This document shows positions 54,587-64,000 of a stretch of DNA of 64,000 bases, piece by piece. The translations under genes were made by a program, and so were the position numbers. Source of the DNA: Kineosporiaceae bacterium (lineage in GTDB: Bacteria; Actinomycetota; Actinomycetes; Actinomycetales; Kineosporiaceae); contig JADJPO010000007.1 in assembly GCA_016713225.1 (NCBI GenBank), positions 62,001-126,000 of the forward strand, read 5' to 3'. Position 1 is the first letter of the stretch, and each line of letters opens with the position of its first letter. The notes under the pieces are model-generated. The model saw only the letters and a program-made list of their open reading frames with translations, was not told the origin of the DNA and made no database searches.

Positions 54587-56076
54587 TCGGTGTCCCCAGA
54601 GGTGAAGGCGAAGAGGCGTTCCTCGAGCACGATATGCGCAGCCGTGAACCGCACGAGCGGCAGATCACCGAGCGTGTCGTCGCGGCAGGCTCTCCCGGCG
54701 ATGTCCTGTGCCTCGGCGAACCAGAGCAGCAGCGCCGAGCTAGAGGCGGCTGACGGGGGTGAGGTAGAGGCGTGAGGTCGTGGTGCCGTCCTCGATCCGG
54801 AACACCAAGAGACGGACGGTGCCAACCCGTCCCTCGACGCCCACGATCGTGTACCTCACTCGCAGATCTGGGTCGCCGAGCCAGCCGCGGATGTTCACCG
54901 ACGGGCGCAGGTCGCAGAAGACCGTGGCCTGGTTCTGGCTCAGCAGCAGTTGCCAGTGTCGTTGCACGGCCTCGTCGGCCAAGCTGGACATGGCGATGCT
55001 GACGATCACGGGGCCGGCGTTGGCCAATTGCCCGAGGTCGAGGTCGGTCACGTCGAGCAGTTCGACGACACCGTCATCCCCCTGGCACCGGAGCACTGCC
55101 AGATGGGCGGCATCCCCGATGGGCGCGCCGCGCAGGCGATATTGCTCCAACAGCGCCTGGCGGGGTCGGATAGCCAGGAAGAGGTGGCGACGCGACGCAT
55201 CCCCGGCGGCCAGCGCACCTGGTGGCGTTCCCGGCGGAAGGGCCACGGCCGGAAGCGGGTCCTCCAGGACCAGAGTTTCGGATTCGACCGACATCAAGGC
55301 GACTAACGACGATGCCGGATCGTCTGATGCCGCCCGGATCTCGAGCGCGGAGCGCAATGCGCGGACGGCGTGGAGGTGCCCGTCGTAGGGCAGGGTCGGG
55401 CATCCTGCGGTCTCGAGCAGACCCCGGCACCAGTCGTAGCCACCTGACTGAGTTCGGCCCAGTCGGGGTCGTTCTCCTCGGCGAAACGTTCGGGGCTCAG
55501 GTCGACGGCGTCACCGGTCCAATCGCCGAGAGCCCCCCACCCGCGAGCGCGCAGGGCCCGTTCCAGGCGCACCAACCGCACGTCCGGGCGCATGGAGTGA
55601 TCGAGCATTCCCACCGTCAGAGTGGCCGCGTCGATCTGGCCGAGCAGTTCGGCGAGTCCGGCCGGTTGCATACAGGCTCGGGCAAGGCCTTGGCAGGCGT
55701 GCATCGCGAGGTAGTCACCCAGGCCCACCGTGCGCAGCTGGGCTCGGCGCAGGTGCCGGACGTATAGCGGGAAGGCTTCGTGCAGTTGTTCACTACCCCA
55801 GCCCGCCGGAACGGTCGACATCCAGGTCGCGAACTCCTCGTGGACGCGAGTGCAGTTCCGCTGCATTGCCAGTGTCTCGTTCAGGCCATCGGGATTGTCG
55901 TCCCTCACGGCCCGCTCCTGCAGTAGGGCGATCGTGCAGCCGTAAATCGTGGTCATCTGCAGCCGGTCGTGCATCGCCTCGTGGATCGAGGCCACCAGCA
56001 CCTCATCGGCGTCGGCGTCTTCGCCCACGTCGACCCGCCACCCCCGGCGGTGGTAGAGCCCGGAGATCTCGCGCAT
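54583..56076 (-). CDS. Paralogous HExxH protein A (putative zinc metallopeptidase-like), two apparent frameshifts
   Basis: About 500 residues once joined; not a known family to me. The N-terminal half has HEAMH at 32-36 in LVASIHEAMHDRLQMTTIYG, and 47 residues later RVHEEFATWM (Glu80), the spacing of a gluzincin HExxH...E zinc site. The middle has FPLYVRHLRRA and QGLARACMQPAGLAELLGQI. The same blocks occur in the next gene, so the two are paralogues. The C-terminal half is mixed alpha/beta (AVLRCQGDDGVVELLDVTDL, YTIVGVEGRVGTVRLLVFRI). Frames slip near 55440 and near 54765. The ATG at 56076 overlaps the previous stop as TGATG and its own stop overlaps the next gene as ATGA. Confidence 0.65.
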
Positions 56077-57716
56077 CAGAGCCGACCCGATCCGTCGAAC
56101 CGCAGAAGGTGCTCCGTCCCCACCACGTTGGCGCATACCGCCGAGAGGGTCGGAACCCATTCGGACCAGTCGGAATCGCGCATGACCATGCGCTCGCCCA
56201 GCAGGTCCTCCAGCTGTCCGGCCACCAGCTGAACGGTGAGGTCGTCTCCGATCGCGAGCATCACGTGCGGGTGATGCTCGACGTGCCAAGCCAGGGCTTT
56301 CAGCGTCGGATCGTCGAGCCCCACGTACACGCCGTGCACGGTGCCGCGATCGCCGAGCAGCCTGCCTGCACCGATCATGCCGAGCAGGCCCACATCGACC
56401 AGCACGACGGTGGGCTTGGCGGACATCGCCGGCAGCCAGGCCCGTTGCCATCCCGCCTGGGTGTAGCAGCTCGCGGTGATGCAGTTGGCGGCAACGTGTT
56501 CCGCCGGCCAGGGCCGGAGCAGGTCCTGGTAGGCCTCCGGGGAGGGCAACGTGGCGTGAAGCAGGAGGTCGCCACCGGTGCCGTCGTCGACCAGGAGCCG
56601 GACGGCGAACACCGGCGAGGACGTCGCCTGCAGCTCGGCCCGGGTGTGGTCACCGAACCCGAAGGCGGCGGCGAGGTGGGCGCCGGTGCGGCCGTGCACG
56701 ACGAGGAACGGTCGCGCTCCTACCGCACAGAGGCCGAGAACGTCGCGACCGTCCACATCACGACCGACTTCGGCCATTGCTGCCGACCATGGCGCCGGGC
56801 GCAGCACGATCTCGGTCGCGGTGAGCAGGCGCTGAACCGATTCCGCGTCGCTGAGCGAGCCCTCGTCGAGTTCATGAGGCAGGGGGATAATGATCCCCTG
56901 CGCGGCCGCGGCGACGATCAGCCGTGCCGCGGCCGCCAGGTGCGCATTGGCCTCGATGCACGGGAGCGCCTGGAGTCGTGGTTCGGCGGCCACCAGGTGG
57001 TTCACGAATGCGGTCTCCCAAAGTGCCCAGGCAGCGTCCAGGCGGTCGTCGGTCTCATCGAGACCGAGGTCCTCGAACGGTCTGCCTTGCACCCGGGAGA
57101 ACTCGGCCTCGGCCGCGGCGCAGGCTTGCCTGACGCTGTGCTCCCGGACACCGCTGACGATCGAGAACCGTTGATCGGGGAGCCAGGACGACGGGATCTC
57201 GGCCATCGTGATCTTCTCGGGATACCGATCGGTCACCAGATCGATCACCGGCGGGCTCATGCAGAACCGGGCGATCCCGGTCGCTGCCAGATCCTGCCGG
57301 TGCCCCGAAGGCACCGGGTCGAGGAGGCGGCGCATGCGCCTGACCAGGGGTCGGTACACCGGGTAGGCGTCGAGCGCCGCCTCGACGTCCACGTGCCGCT
57401 GTTCGGCGAGCGACACGGCCATGAAGCTCGCGAACGCCTCGTGCACGATCCGGCAGCAGCCGATCAGCTCACCGAGCAACTCGTCCCAACCGTCATGACG
57501 AGCAGCAATATGAATCAGCGCTCCCCACGCGGTGTCGTCGTTCAGCACCTTGTGGTGGATCTCGTGCAGGTGGGTGAGGTGATGCTGGACGACGTCCTTT
57601 CCGCGCAGGCTCAGTTCGTAGGCGCGGGGACGATAGCGACCGGACGACTCGCCCGCCTCACCGGCGAACAGCAAGCAACTCTGCTCGTCCTCCGGCGCAG
57701 GAACGAGGGGATCCAT
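56076..57716 (-). CDS. Paralogous HExxH protein B (putative zinc metallopeptidase-like)
   Basis: A 546-residue protein with an intact frame. HEIHH at 51-55 (HHLTHLHEIHHKVLNDDTAW) and RIVHEAFASFMA with Glu93 follow the same HExxH-x(about 40)-VHExFA pattern as protein A. YPVYRPLVRRMRRLLD and ATGIARFCMSPP match the protein A blocks. The C-terminal half (LVVHGRTGAHLAAAFGFGDH, PTVVLVDVGLLGMIGAGRLL, HHPHVMLAIGDDLTVQLVAG) looks alpha/beta and may be regulatory. No signal peptide, so probably cytoplasmic. It follows the secreted protein by 27 bp and is coupled to protein A by TGATG. Zinc peptidase activity is inferred from motif alone. Confidence 0.7.
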   Translation of the reverse strand: MDPLVPAPEDEQSCLLFAGEAGESSGRYRPRAYELSLRGKDVVQHHLTHLHEIHHKVLNDDTAWGALIHIAARHDGWDELLGELIGCCRIVHEAFASFMAVSLAEQRHVDVEAALDAYPVYRPLVRRMRRLLDPVPSGHRQDLAATGIARFCMSPPVIDLVTDRYPEKITMAEIPSSWLPDQRFSIVSGVREHSVRQACAAAEAEFSRVQGRPFEDLGLDETDDRLDAAWALWETAFVNHLVAAEPRLQALPCIEANAHLAAAARLIVAAAAQGIIIPLPHELDEGSLSDAESVQRLLTATEIVLRPAPWSAAMAEVGRDVDGRDVLGLCAVGARPFLVVHGRTGAHLAAAFGFGDHTRAELQATSSPVFAVRLLVDDGTGGDLLLHATLPSPEAYQDLLRPWPAEHVAANCITASCYTQAGWQRAWLPAMSAKPTVVLVDVGLLGMIGAGRLLGDRGTVHGVYVGLDDPTLKALAWHVEHHPHVMLAIGDDLTVQLVAGQLEDLLGERMVMRDSDWSEWVPTLSAVCANVVGTEHLLRFDGSGRL

Positions 57717-57743
57717 GTCAACCTGCGTACCCCAGCACCTGCC

Positions 57744-59633
57744 TCACCTCGCGGTCCCGTAGACGACCGACCGAAGCCCGGTATCGCTCCGGGTGACAGT
57801 CGGCGCGCCGTCCGGGCAGGAGTTGATCGTGCGGAAGGTGCCGCCTGGGGCACCAGCCGTGTAGACCGTGATGATCTTCCCCGCCGTCGCCGTGAACGAG
57901 ATCCTCAGGGTGAGCGAGTCGCCTCCTGAGACGGTCACGCTCCCCGAGGTTGAAGCGGGGTCACCTGAGGCCTGCGCTGTCGCCGAGGCTCGCGCTCGCC
58001 CGTTGACCAGCAAGGTCATGTGCGCTGTGACCTCGGCCGCCGGGTCGATCTGAACCATGGCCGAGGTAACGGAGACGGACCCGGACGGCGCGGTGAAGGT
58101 CTGCTCCACCGTTCCACCTGGCATGGACAAGGAATTGCCGGGGTTGCCACGGCACATCGCGTAGCCCTTGTTGGCGGAGCCATAGTTGCTGAACAGCTCT
58201 CCTGCCGCTGCCTGAACCGGTGGAGGCGGCGCCGGGGTCCCAACGGATCCGACCGAGAACGTGACGCGTCGTCCGGAGGACTGGCCGGTGGCGGTGACGT
58301 GCCATGTTGTGCCCACGTCTCCTGGGTCGCACTGCCACCTCAAGGGAAGCGTGCCGCTGGCACTGGCCGTTCCAGGACTCAGGTTCGACACCTCGGGGGA
58401 GCTGAAGGTGATCCGCTCACCGGGAGCGGCCCCAGAGAGGGTCCCGAGCGCCCGAGTACCACCATCGCAGCGGAATGGGTTCTCCGAGAGAGATACTGAC
58501 AGAGGAGATGTTGGTGGCGGATTGCCGGGATCGACGATTGCGCCCAGAGACTTCACCACGAAGGTGATCGCGCGATGCGAGGTCTGACCTGTCGCCGTCA
58601 CCTGCCACGAGGTACCGACATCCGGCGGATCGCACTGCCATGTCACAGCGACGGTGCCGCTTGCCGTTGCCGTCCCCGACGAGAGCCCCGAGACCTGTGG
58701 AGAGGCGAAGGCGACCCGCTCTCCAGCAGCGGCCCCAGAGAGTGTGCCCAGCGGCCGCACACCGCCGTCGCAGCGATAGGGGTTCTCGGAGAAGGACACC
58801 GTGAGCGTGCCACCAGGTGGACCCTGGCCGTTCACAGGAGCACCTCCCGCGTTGAGTGCGCTTCGCGCTGGAACGCTCAGCACCTTGGCCGCCCCGGCAA
58901 CAAAGGAGAGGTCACCGATGGCTTTGCCGGAATCCCAAGAGATCTGAACGAAGGCGATGAGTGCCTTGACGATTTGACGCACCTCAAGAACAGTCAAGAT
59001 ACCGTTGACAGCCAGCCGCCCAGCTGCGAATTCCACATCCCAACTGAAACCCAGCAGGCATCCACTACGAGCGAAGAAGTTGTTCGACTTATTCATGCAC
59101 TGCAAATAGTCGACGTATACGGAGTCCACCTCCTGGATATAGTCGGTGAACACGGCGGGGATTCCGGTTACCGAGGGCATCTGCCCGTAGGCGATCGAGG
59201 CGAGGGCATACTGGCGAGCGATCTCGCCATCGAACGAGACCGAGACCCGACCAATCCCGGCCCCCACCTGCAGACGCATTTGGAAGCCTGGGGCGAGGAT
59301 GCCTCCGCCAAGCGGAGCGATGAGTGCCGCGGGGAGTTGCGGGACTCCCGCGACCGGCGCCGTCGCGCCCGCCGCGACATCGCCCGACGCTTCGATGAAC
59401 CCGGGCGTCGAGGTCCTGTTGAGGATGACGAGCGTCGTTCCGTCGAAGCAGGCATGGAATACGAAGTTCGAGGGAATCGTGATACGCCCATCGATCGGCT
59501 TGCAGCGTGATGGGTCCAAGCCGCCGGCCTGAGCCCACGGGGCGACGACCAAACTGACGATGCTCAGGCAACACACCAATAGGGCGCACATGGAGTTCCC
59601 GAAGGATCTCCACGCACCTCGGCTGTTCTTCAT
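57744..59633 (-). CDS. Secreted protein with two Cys-containing beta repeats
   Basis: A 629-residue exported protein of unknown family. Signal peptide MCALLVCCLSIVSLVVAPWA, then about 240 residues of mixed structure including CMNKSNNFFARSGCLLGFSW. Two similar units of about 100 residues follow, marked by SENPYRCDGGVRPLGTLSGA and SENPFRCDGGTRALGTLSGA. Each is closed by WQCDP-x-DVGT-x-W-x-VTATGQ, so each has two Cys. The last 150 residues form another beta domain with Cys pairs. Its ATG overlaps the lipoprotein stop (ATGA). An exported component in an otherwise intracellular island is unusual. Confidence 0.75.
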   Translation of the reverse strand: MKNSRGAWRSFGNSMCALLVCCLSIVSLVVAPWAQAGGLDPSRCKPIDGRITIPSNFVFHACFDGTTLVILNRTSTPGFIEASGDVAAGATAPVAGVPQLPAALIAPLGGGILAPGFQMRLQVGAGIGRVSVSFDGEIARQYALASIAYGQMPSVTGIPAVFTDYIQEVDSVYVDYLQCMNKSNNFFARSGCLLGFSWDVEFAAGRLAVNGILTVLEVRQIVKALIAFVQISWDSGKAIGDLSFVAGAAKVLSVPARSALNAGGAPVNGQGPPGGTLTVSFSENPYRCDGGVRPLGTLSGAAAGERVAFASPQVSGLSSGTATASGTVAVTWQCDPPDVGTSWQVTATGQTSHRAITFVVKSLGAIVDPGNPPPTSPLSVSLSENPFRCDGGTRALGTLSGAAPGERITFSSPEVSNLSPGTASASGTLPLRWQCDPGDVGTTWHVTATGQSSGRRVTFSVGSVGTPAPPPPVQAAAGELFSNYGSANKGYAMCRGNPGNSLSMPGGTVEQTFTAPSGSVSVTSAMVQIDPAAEVTAHMTLLVNGRARASATAQASGDPASTSGSVTVSGGDSLTLRISFTATAGKIITVYTAGAPGGTFRTINSCPDGAPTVTRSDTGLRSVVYGTAR

Positions 59634-60091
59634 TGACAGGCACTCCCCGTCTGCGTGCCGAGATCGGCCAACGCCCCTACGGCCTGCGCCATCACAGATC
59701 GATCGGTCGGAGCCGCGGCGAAGGCAGCAATGCGATTGGCTGCACTCTGGGCCGCCAAAGAGAGTCCGGGCGGTGACTCGCCAGCCGCGATACGAAGTTC
59801 TTGGACCCCGCGAGCTACTTTGGCCCGAACTTCACTCAATTCTTCGGCAGACGCCTGGACCGGCAACTGCGGCAGTGCTCGGGCCATACTAGTGATTGGC
59901 GCAGAGAAGTATCGCTCGCAGTAGTTTGGGGCATTCTTGCGGACGACATCCGCCGATTCTTCGGGAGCCCCGGCGAGGCGCAGCGACGGGGTCGCCGACG
60001 CATTTTCGCTCCCGGGGGTTCCCTGAGTCGAAGAACAACCAGTGATCGCCAGTGCCACGACAACCATGGCAAGTAGTGCATACCTTCGCAC
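59630..60091 (-). CDS. Small lipoprotein upstream of the secreted repeat protein
   Basis: A 153-residue lipoprotein: signal LLAMVVVALAITGC with the lipobox Cys at residue 19, then a Ser/Thr-rich linker and a helical domain (DVVRKNAPNYCERYFSAPIT, AEELSEVRAKVARGVQELRI, LSLAAQSAANRIAAFAAAPT) ending in Cys. No family recognised. Starts at GTG 60089-60091; its stop overlaps the next start (ATGA). It is separated from the methylase by 81 bp. It is likely anchored on the outer face of the membrane and may pair with the secreted protein that follows. Confidence 0.75.
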   Translation of the reverse strand: MRRYALLAMVVVALAITGCSSTQGTPGSENASATPSLRLAGAPEESADVVRKNAPNYCERYFSAPITSMARALPQLPVQASAEELSEVRAKVARGVQELRIAAGESPPGLSLAAQSAANRIAAFAAAPTDRSVMAQAVGALADLGTQTGSACQ

Positions 60092-60172
60092 AACGGCCCC
60101 CAGGCGGGAATTGGCAAGTCGATGAGCACTATGGAAAAGCGCCCTCCGTGCATGAACGGCGAAGCCACGCTA

Positions 60173-63100
60173 TCAACTCTGTGACAGTTCGGCGGACGGA
60201 TTGGTGAATTGCTCGTGGGCGCGGGTCATGTCGGCCTCACGGTCGAGGGGGTGAAGGGGGAGGACGTAGCGGCCGAGATTAGCCTTCGGACCGTGCTTGG
60301 CGTGCTCCTCGAGGACGTCTGCGCTGACCTTGCGGCCGTTCGCGTCGTAGCGGTTGGCGCGTTCGTACTTGCGCAGGACGCCGAACTGGGTGCGGTAGAT
60401 CGAGCACAGCTCCTCGGCGGTGATGCCGAGCATCACCGCGGCGAGAGCATCGAGTTCGACCAATGCCTGGCGGCGGTCGAAGTCTTTGCGCAGTGGGGTC
60501 GCCATGGTCCACCCCGCGGTCACGTCGCCGAGCGGGGCGGGGCGGTATGGCCGATCCTCGGACGGCGGGGCGAGGGTCCAGGCGTCGTCGCGCCACGAAG
60601 GGTCCCACAGTTCCTCCCACAGCGGAGCGTACGCCCTGGTCAGGCAGTTGAGCCGCAGCGCGCGGAGGATCACTTGGGGCACCAGCGGGTGGTCGGCCGG
60701 ATGCGGGAGTCGTTCAACGATGTCGACCTTGATGTGACCCTTGCCAGACACCTTGATGAGGAAGTCTGTAGGAAGCGAAGCCCACATACCGGCCGCAAGG
60801 GCCAGGTCACGGGCTTCTGCTCGCAGGGTCCGTACATTGTCAACGTGAGTCGGTCCTGGAGGTAATAATGCCGCGAAGAGCGTGCGGACTGTCGATGAAT
60901 CGGCTTGATCGCGCCAGGCCAAGCGAAAGAAGTCGGCTGAGTTCTGACCGTCCCAGTGAGGGTAGCCGGCGAGGAACTCCGGGATCGGCATGGCCGGCTG
61001 GTAGGACGTCCGCGGGATCGCGCTCTCAGGCAATGCCTCAAGATGCCATCTGTCGTAGTCCTTGTTGCTCTTCATGCTGGGTCGAGCTTGCTGGGCGAGG
61101 GGGGTGGCGACCGCGAAGTGAGGGCCCTGCAGAATCGCGTCTGACCACTTCTCTGGCACAGCCGAAGCCGCCCGAAAATAGCCGCGATCGCAATCGGTCT
61201 TCTCATTCCACCCAGACGTCCAGCGGAAACTCGTCTCAGCAAATCTCGACGAAATGGCGAGTTTTCCCAAGACTGCCTGGCTCGACGCGTTCACCGGCCG
61301 AAGGAGGCGCGCCTGCGCGGCCGCTGTACCAGGCTCGTCGATCAGAGCAGCCCAGTTCGCAAGCACCGTCTCGTCTACCGTGACGACGCGACTCAAGTGC
61401 GGACGGACGTCCATTGCGTCGACGTCGTCTTTAACCCGGGGCTCAGCTCCCGAGCCGTCATGAATCAGAGATTTGTCCACGGTGGCAGGATGATAAAGAG
61501 AGCATGCGCTCAAGAACGATGGCCGGCGGGGTTGGCTGTAAACCGAGACCCCATATTCTCGGGTATTCATGATCTCGAAAAGCTTGAACTCGTTGCGGAA
61601 CTGCCAATGGCGGCGGAGACGGCGATAAGTCTCCTCGCGCAGGTGGCCAGCGCGGGCTTCGGTGAAGTGGGACTCAGGGTGGATCAGCCCGACTACACCC
61701 TCCGGCGCCATGGAGCGCCACGTGCGGTCCATAAAGCAGCGATAGAGATCGGGCCGCAAGCCAGTCAACACGGGTCGGTCGATGTCACTACCGAGGTGCG
61801 CGATGGTCCCGACGTTGGAAGCGCGTTCGGTGAGGTATCGATGGAGCCGGGCGTCGTCCTCGAGCACTCGGGCCCCGACGGACGGCTTGAACGCCAGGGT
61901 GAACCACGGGTCGTCCTCAGCGAGCGTGGTGTCGTCTTCCCAGTCGGGGCGCACCCAGGGCGGGTTGCCGACCTGCAGGTCAAAGCCTCCTCCACCAGGC
62001 TGACCGGAGGCGAAGACTGGTGCGAAGTCGAGCTGCCAATGAAAGAAGCCCTCGCGCTCGGCGAGCCGGCGGCACTCGGCGAGCCAGGGGTGCTTGTCCA
62101 GCACCACGTCGACCGACGAGGCGCCGCTGAGCTGGCGGTCCAGCTTCTCCTGCTCGTTCACCGAGTCCCAGGTGAGCTCCTGGCTGAACAGAGGCCTCTC
62201 CGGTCGGACCCCGGTGTCGTGGCGTCCCCGCCGCTCTGCCTTGGGCGGCTCGATGCCGCCGCGACCTAACAACGCCTCCACCCCGTCGAGCCAGGCCTCC
62301 CAGTCCGGGGGTCGACCGACGCGGTCGTCTCGTCGTCCGGGTCGCCGAGGTAGCGGTGGTCTTTGACATCGGGCAGCACCGGCCAGAACCACAGCGCGCA
62401 CCAGGCATCCATCACCAGCCGCAGCCGCTGATAGGCGCCGGCCGGGTCGGCGAGCGACTGCTCGATCTGCTCCCGGCTGACCACCTGTCCCCCGGGCGGC
62501 CCGGAGGTCAGTTGCTCAGGAGCACCCCAGACGTCGATCGCCCGCCGGGACTGATCGTGGGCGATCTCAAGTCGCAGCGCCGCCAGCTGCCACAGTGTCT
62601 CCACTCGCTGGGCCAGCGCGGCCAAACGCTTGGGCCCGTCCTGGGTGGCATCCCTGTTTCTGGGCGGGGCCTTCCGGATCGCCGTCCGCCATTTCTTGAG
62701 GGCCTCGACCCGCTGCGGCGCGAACTCCTTGGCCTCGTTGGCGTCCACGGCCGCACCCCAGCCGTGGGATGGCAGTAGGAAGTGGTGCACCTCGCCGTCC
62801 AGGAGCCGTTCGCTGAGCGGGCGCTCACCCGGGACCTGCTTCCACCACAAGGCTTTCGCGTAATCCGCCGCCCGGTACACCGCGCGGCGCGCACCGATCA
62901 GGGAGTTGCCGCGGCGCAGCCGCAGCCCGAACCACGGTGCCTGCAGCCCGGGGTGCACGCTGGCCAGCCACAGCGAGATCTCGGCCAGCTCGACCGCGGT
63001 GTCGTTGAGGTCGACCCCGAAGCAGTTGTGCAGCGCGAGATAGGCCTTCACCTTCTGCCGCTGCGCGGGCATGTCCGCCGGGTCGATGGCCTCACCCCGC

Positions 63101-64000
63101 TCGGCCTGCGCGCGTTTCAGGTACTCGGTGGCGATCTGATCGATGGCCTCGACGAGGAAGGCACCCGACCCGAGGGCCGGTTCGCAGATCCGCCAGCGCA
63201 GCAGGTCGGCTGCGGGCGTGATCCGGGGCTCGCCGTCAGGGTCGTCATGGTCGGGCTGGTCGAGTAGCTCGGCCAGGGAATGCCGCACCACGCAGGCGGT
63301 GAGCACCTGCGGGGTGTAGTAGGACGCCGAGCGCTGCCGATCCCGCCCGGAGAGGCGCAGCATATACTCCCCGCGCCGGTAGACCACGGCCTTGGTCTCG
63401 CCGGTGTCCGGGTCCAGCCGGAGCACCCGATGCGTCGGGTCGATGCCGCTGCCGTCGAACCCCGCGGCGGGCACCAGCCATGAGCCCTTCTCCGGGGCGC
63501 CGTCTTTGGCCACCTCGTACAGGTCGGTCTCGGCGATACGCCCGGTGTAGGACATCAGACCCTCGTACACCGCGCCGAGCTGGTTGATGCCGAGTTGGGC
63601 GTAGGAGACGAACCCGCGCTCACGCTTGGCCTGCCGCGCGGTCAGCAGCAGCCGGCTCAGCACCCGTTGCAGGGCAGCGTTGCCCAGCCCCACCTCATCG
63701 ATCAGCGCGGTCGCGCTGGGCCGGAACAGATCCGAGCGCAACGCCTCGATGACGATGGAGTCCGCGCCGCTGTCCGAGGGGGCGTGCCCGCCCTCGACGA
63801 GGGTGAACAAGCGGCCGAGCGAGGCGTAGAGGTGCCGTCCACCCCGGGCCTTCTGCGAGGTGAGGTCGACCAGGCACAGGTCACGCAGCCGGTCCAGGCC
63901 GTAGCCGTCGCGATAGTCGGGGTCGCCGACGGGCAGTACCCCCAATTCGGGGTGCGCCTCGGCATACAACAGGAACAGGATCCGGTAGAGGTAACGCAGG
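60173..64000 (-). CDS. Large N6-adenine DNA methylase (Eco57I/PglX/DrmMI-like), partial, one apparent frameshift
   Basis: More than 1270 residues. The reading frame is open to the window edge and the true start lies beyond 64000 (YRILFLLYAEAHPELGVLP is already inside the protein). Motif X/I region ASYYTPQVLTACVVRHSLAE and EPALGSGAFLVEAIDQIA, then NCFGVDLNDTAVELAEISLW, the catalytic NPPW in LQVGNPPWVRPDW, and a long target-recognition part (HPESHFTEARAGHLREETYR). The order I then IV marks a gamma-class adenine methylase of the type IIG/BREX/DISARM kind. The frame slips in GGGGG at 62307-62311. No nuclease motif was seen. It probably marks self DNA for the island. Confidence 0.85.

Larger units (their letters stand above)
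41146..64000. mobile_element. Integrative element carrying a defence island (right end outside the window)
   Basis: Bounded on the left by the split tRNA-Ala site and a tyrosine recombinase. The contents are unlike the housekeeping DNA to the left: helicases, predicted nucleases, a DNA methylase, DUF6119, lipoprotein and secreted proteins, an HNH remnant and several unknown genes. No second tRNA-Ala copy was seen up to 64000, so the far end should lie beyond. I cannot tell whether the whole stretch is one element or several nested insertions. Confidence 0.6.

Noticed and set aside
45534..64000. Complete DISARM, BREX or Druantia system
   Set aside because: Only a DUF1998 helicase and a PglX/DrmMI-like methylase resemble these systems. 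Phospholipase D, PglZ, BrxC and other required genes were not seen in the window.

Overview
The window is high-GC DNA from an actinomycete (Actinomycetota). GTG starts are common, genes overlap as GTGA or ATGA, and the left 25 kb keeps an order well known from actinobacteria such as Mycobacterium: pth, rplY, prs, glmU, tRNA-Gln, and then ispE, ksgA, an Rpf (DUF348-G5) gene, tatD, metG, rsmI and protein O-mannosyltransferase. The family cannot be fixed from the sequence alone.

Layout. 0.2-4.5 kb (minus): peptidyl-tRNA hydrolase, ribosomal protein L25, PRPP synthetase, GlmU and tRNA-Gln(UUG). 4.6-7.0 kb (plus): acyl desaturase with TetR and MarR regulators. 7.2-9.5 kb: a subtilase. 9.5-13.2 kb (minus): ABC-F protein, IspE and KsgA. 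13.4-21.9 kb: beta-helix protein, Rpf, TatD, Lrp, a Cys/Met-metabolism PLP enzyme, MetG and RsmI. 22-25.1 kb: two tandem protein mannosyltransferases. 25.1-31.4 kb: a GGDEF-EAL protein, a secreted subtilase with a small secreted peptide, a LysR regulator and two tandem paralogous mini membrane proteins. 31.4-38.9 kb: PrmC-like methylase, YciI, Psd, PssA, a DUF429-RelA/SpoT fusion (RelZ-like), VOC, DinB, and a broken aminotransferase/peptidase E pair. 39-41 kb: a TIR protein with a membrane anchor.

At 41146-41187 lies the 3' half only of a tRNA-Ala(CGC), cut at the anticodon loop, with its terminator on the left and a tyrosine recombinase on the right. This looks like one end of an integrative element that runs rightward past the window. 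Its cargo is a candidate defence island. It holds a 2131-aa DUF1998 helicase with a predicted nuclease segment, coupled to a RelE-like/UvrD helicase. It also holds a winged-helix regulator, a DUF6119 (TIGR04141) protein and a large N6-adenine methylase that leaves the window. Between these sits an overlapping operon of unrecognised genes: a lipoprotein, a secreted repeat protein, two paralogous HExxH proteins and a fifth small protein. I recognise no named system with this combination, and it is the best candidate for something undescribed.

Caution: many genes, including essential ones (metG, rsmI, both pmt), are broken by single-base shifts, several next to G or C runs. These are most simply sequencing errors, so such genes are annotated as one CDS each with the shifts noted.
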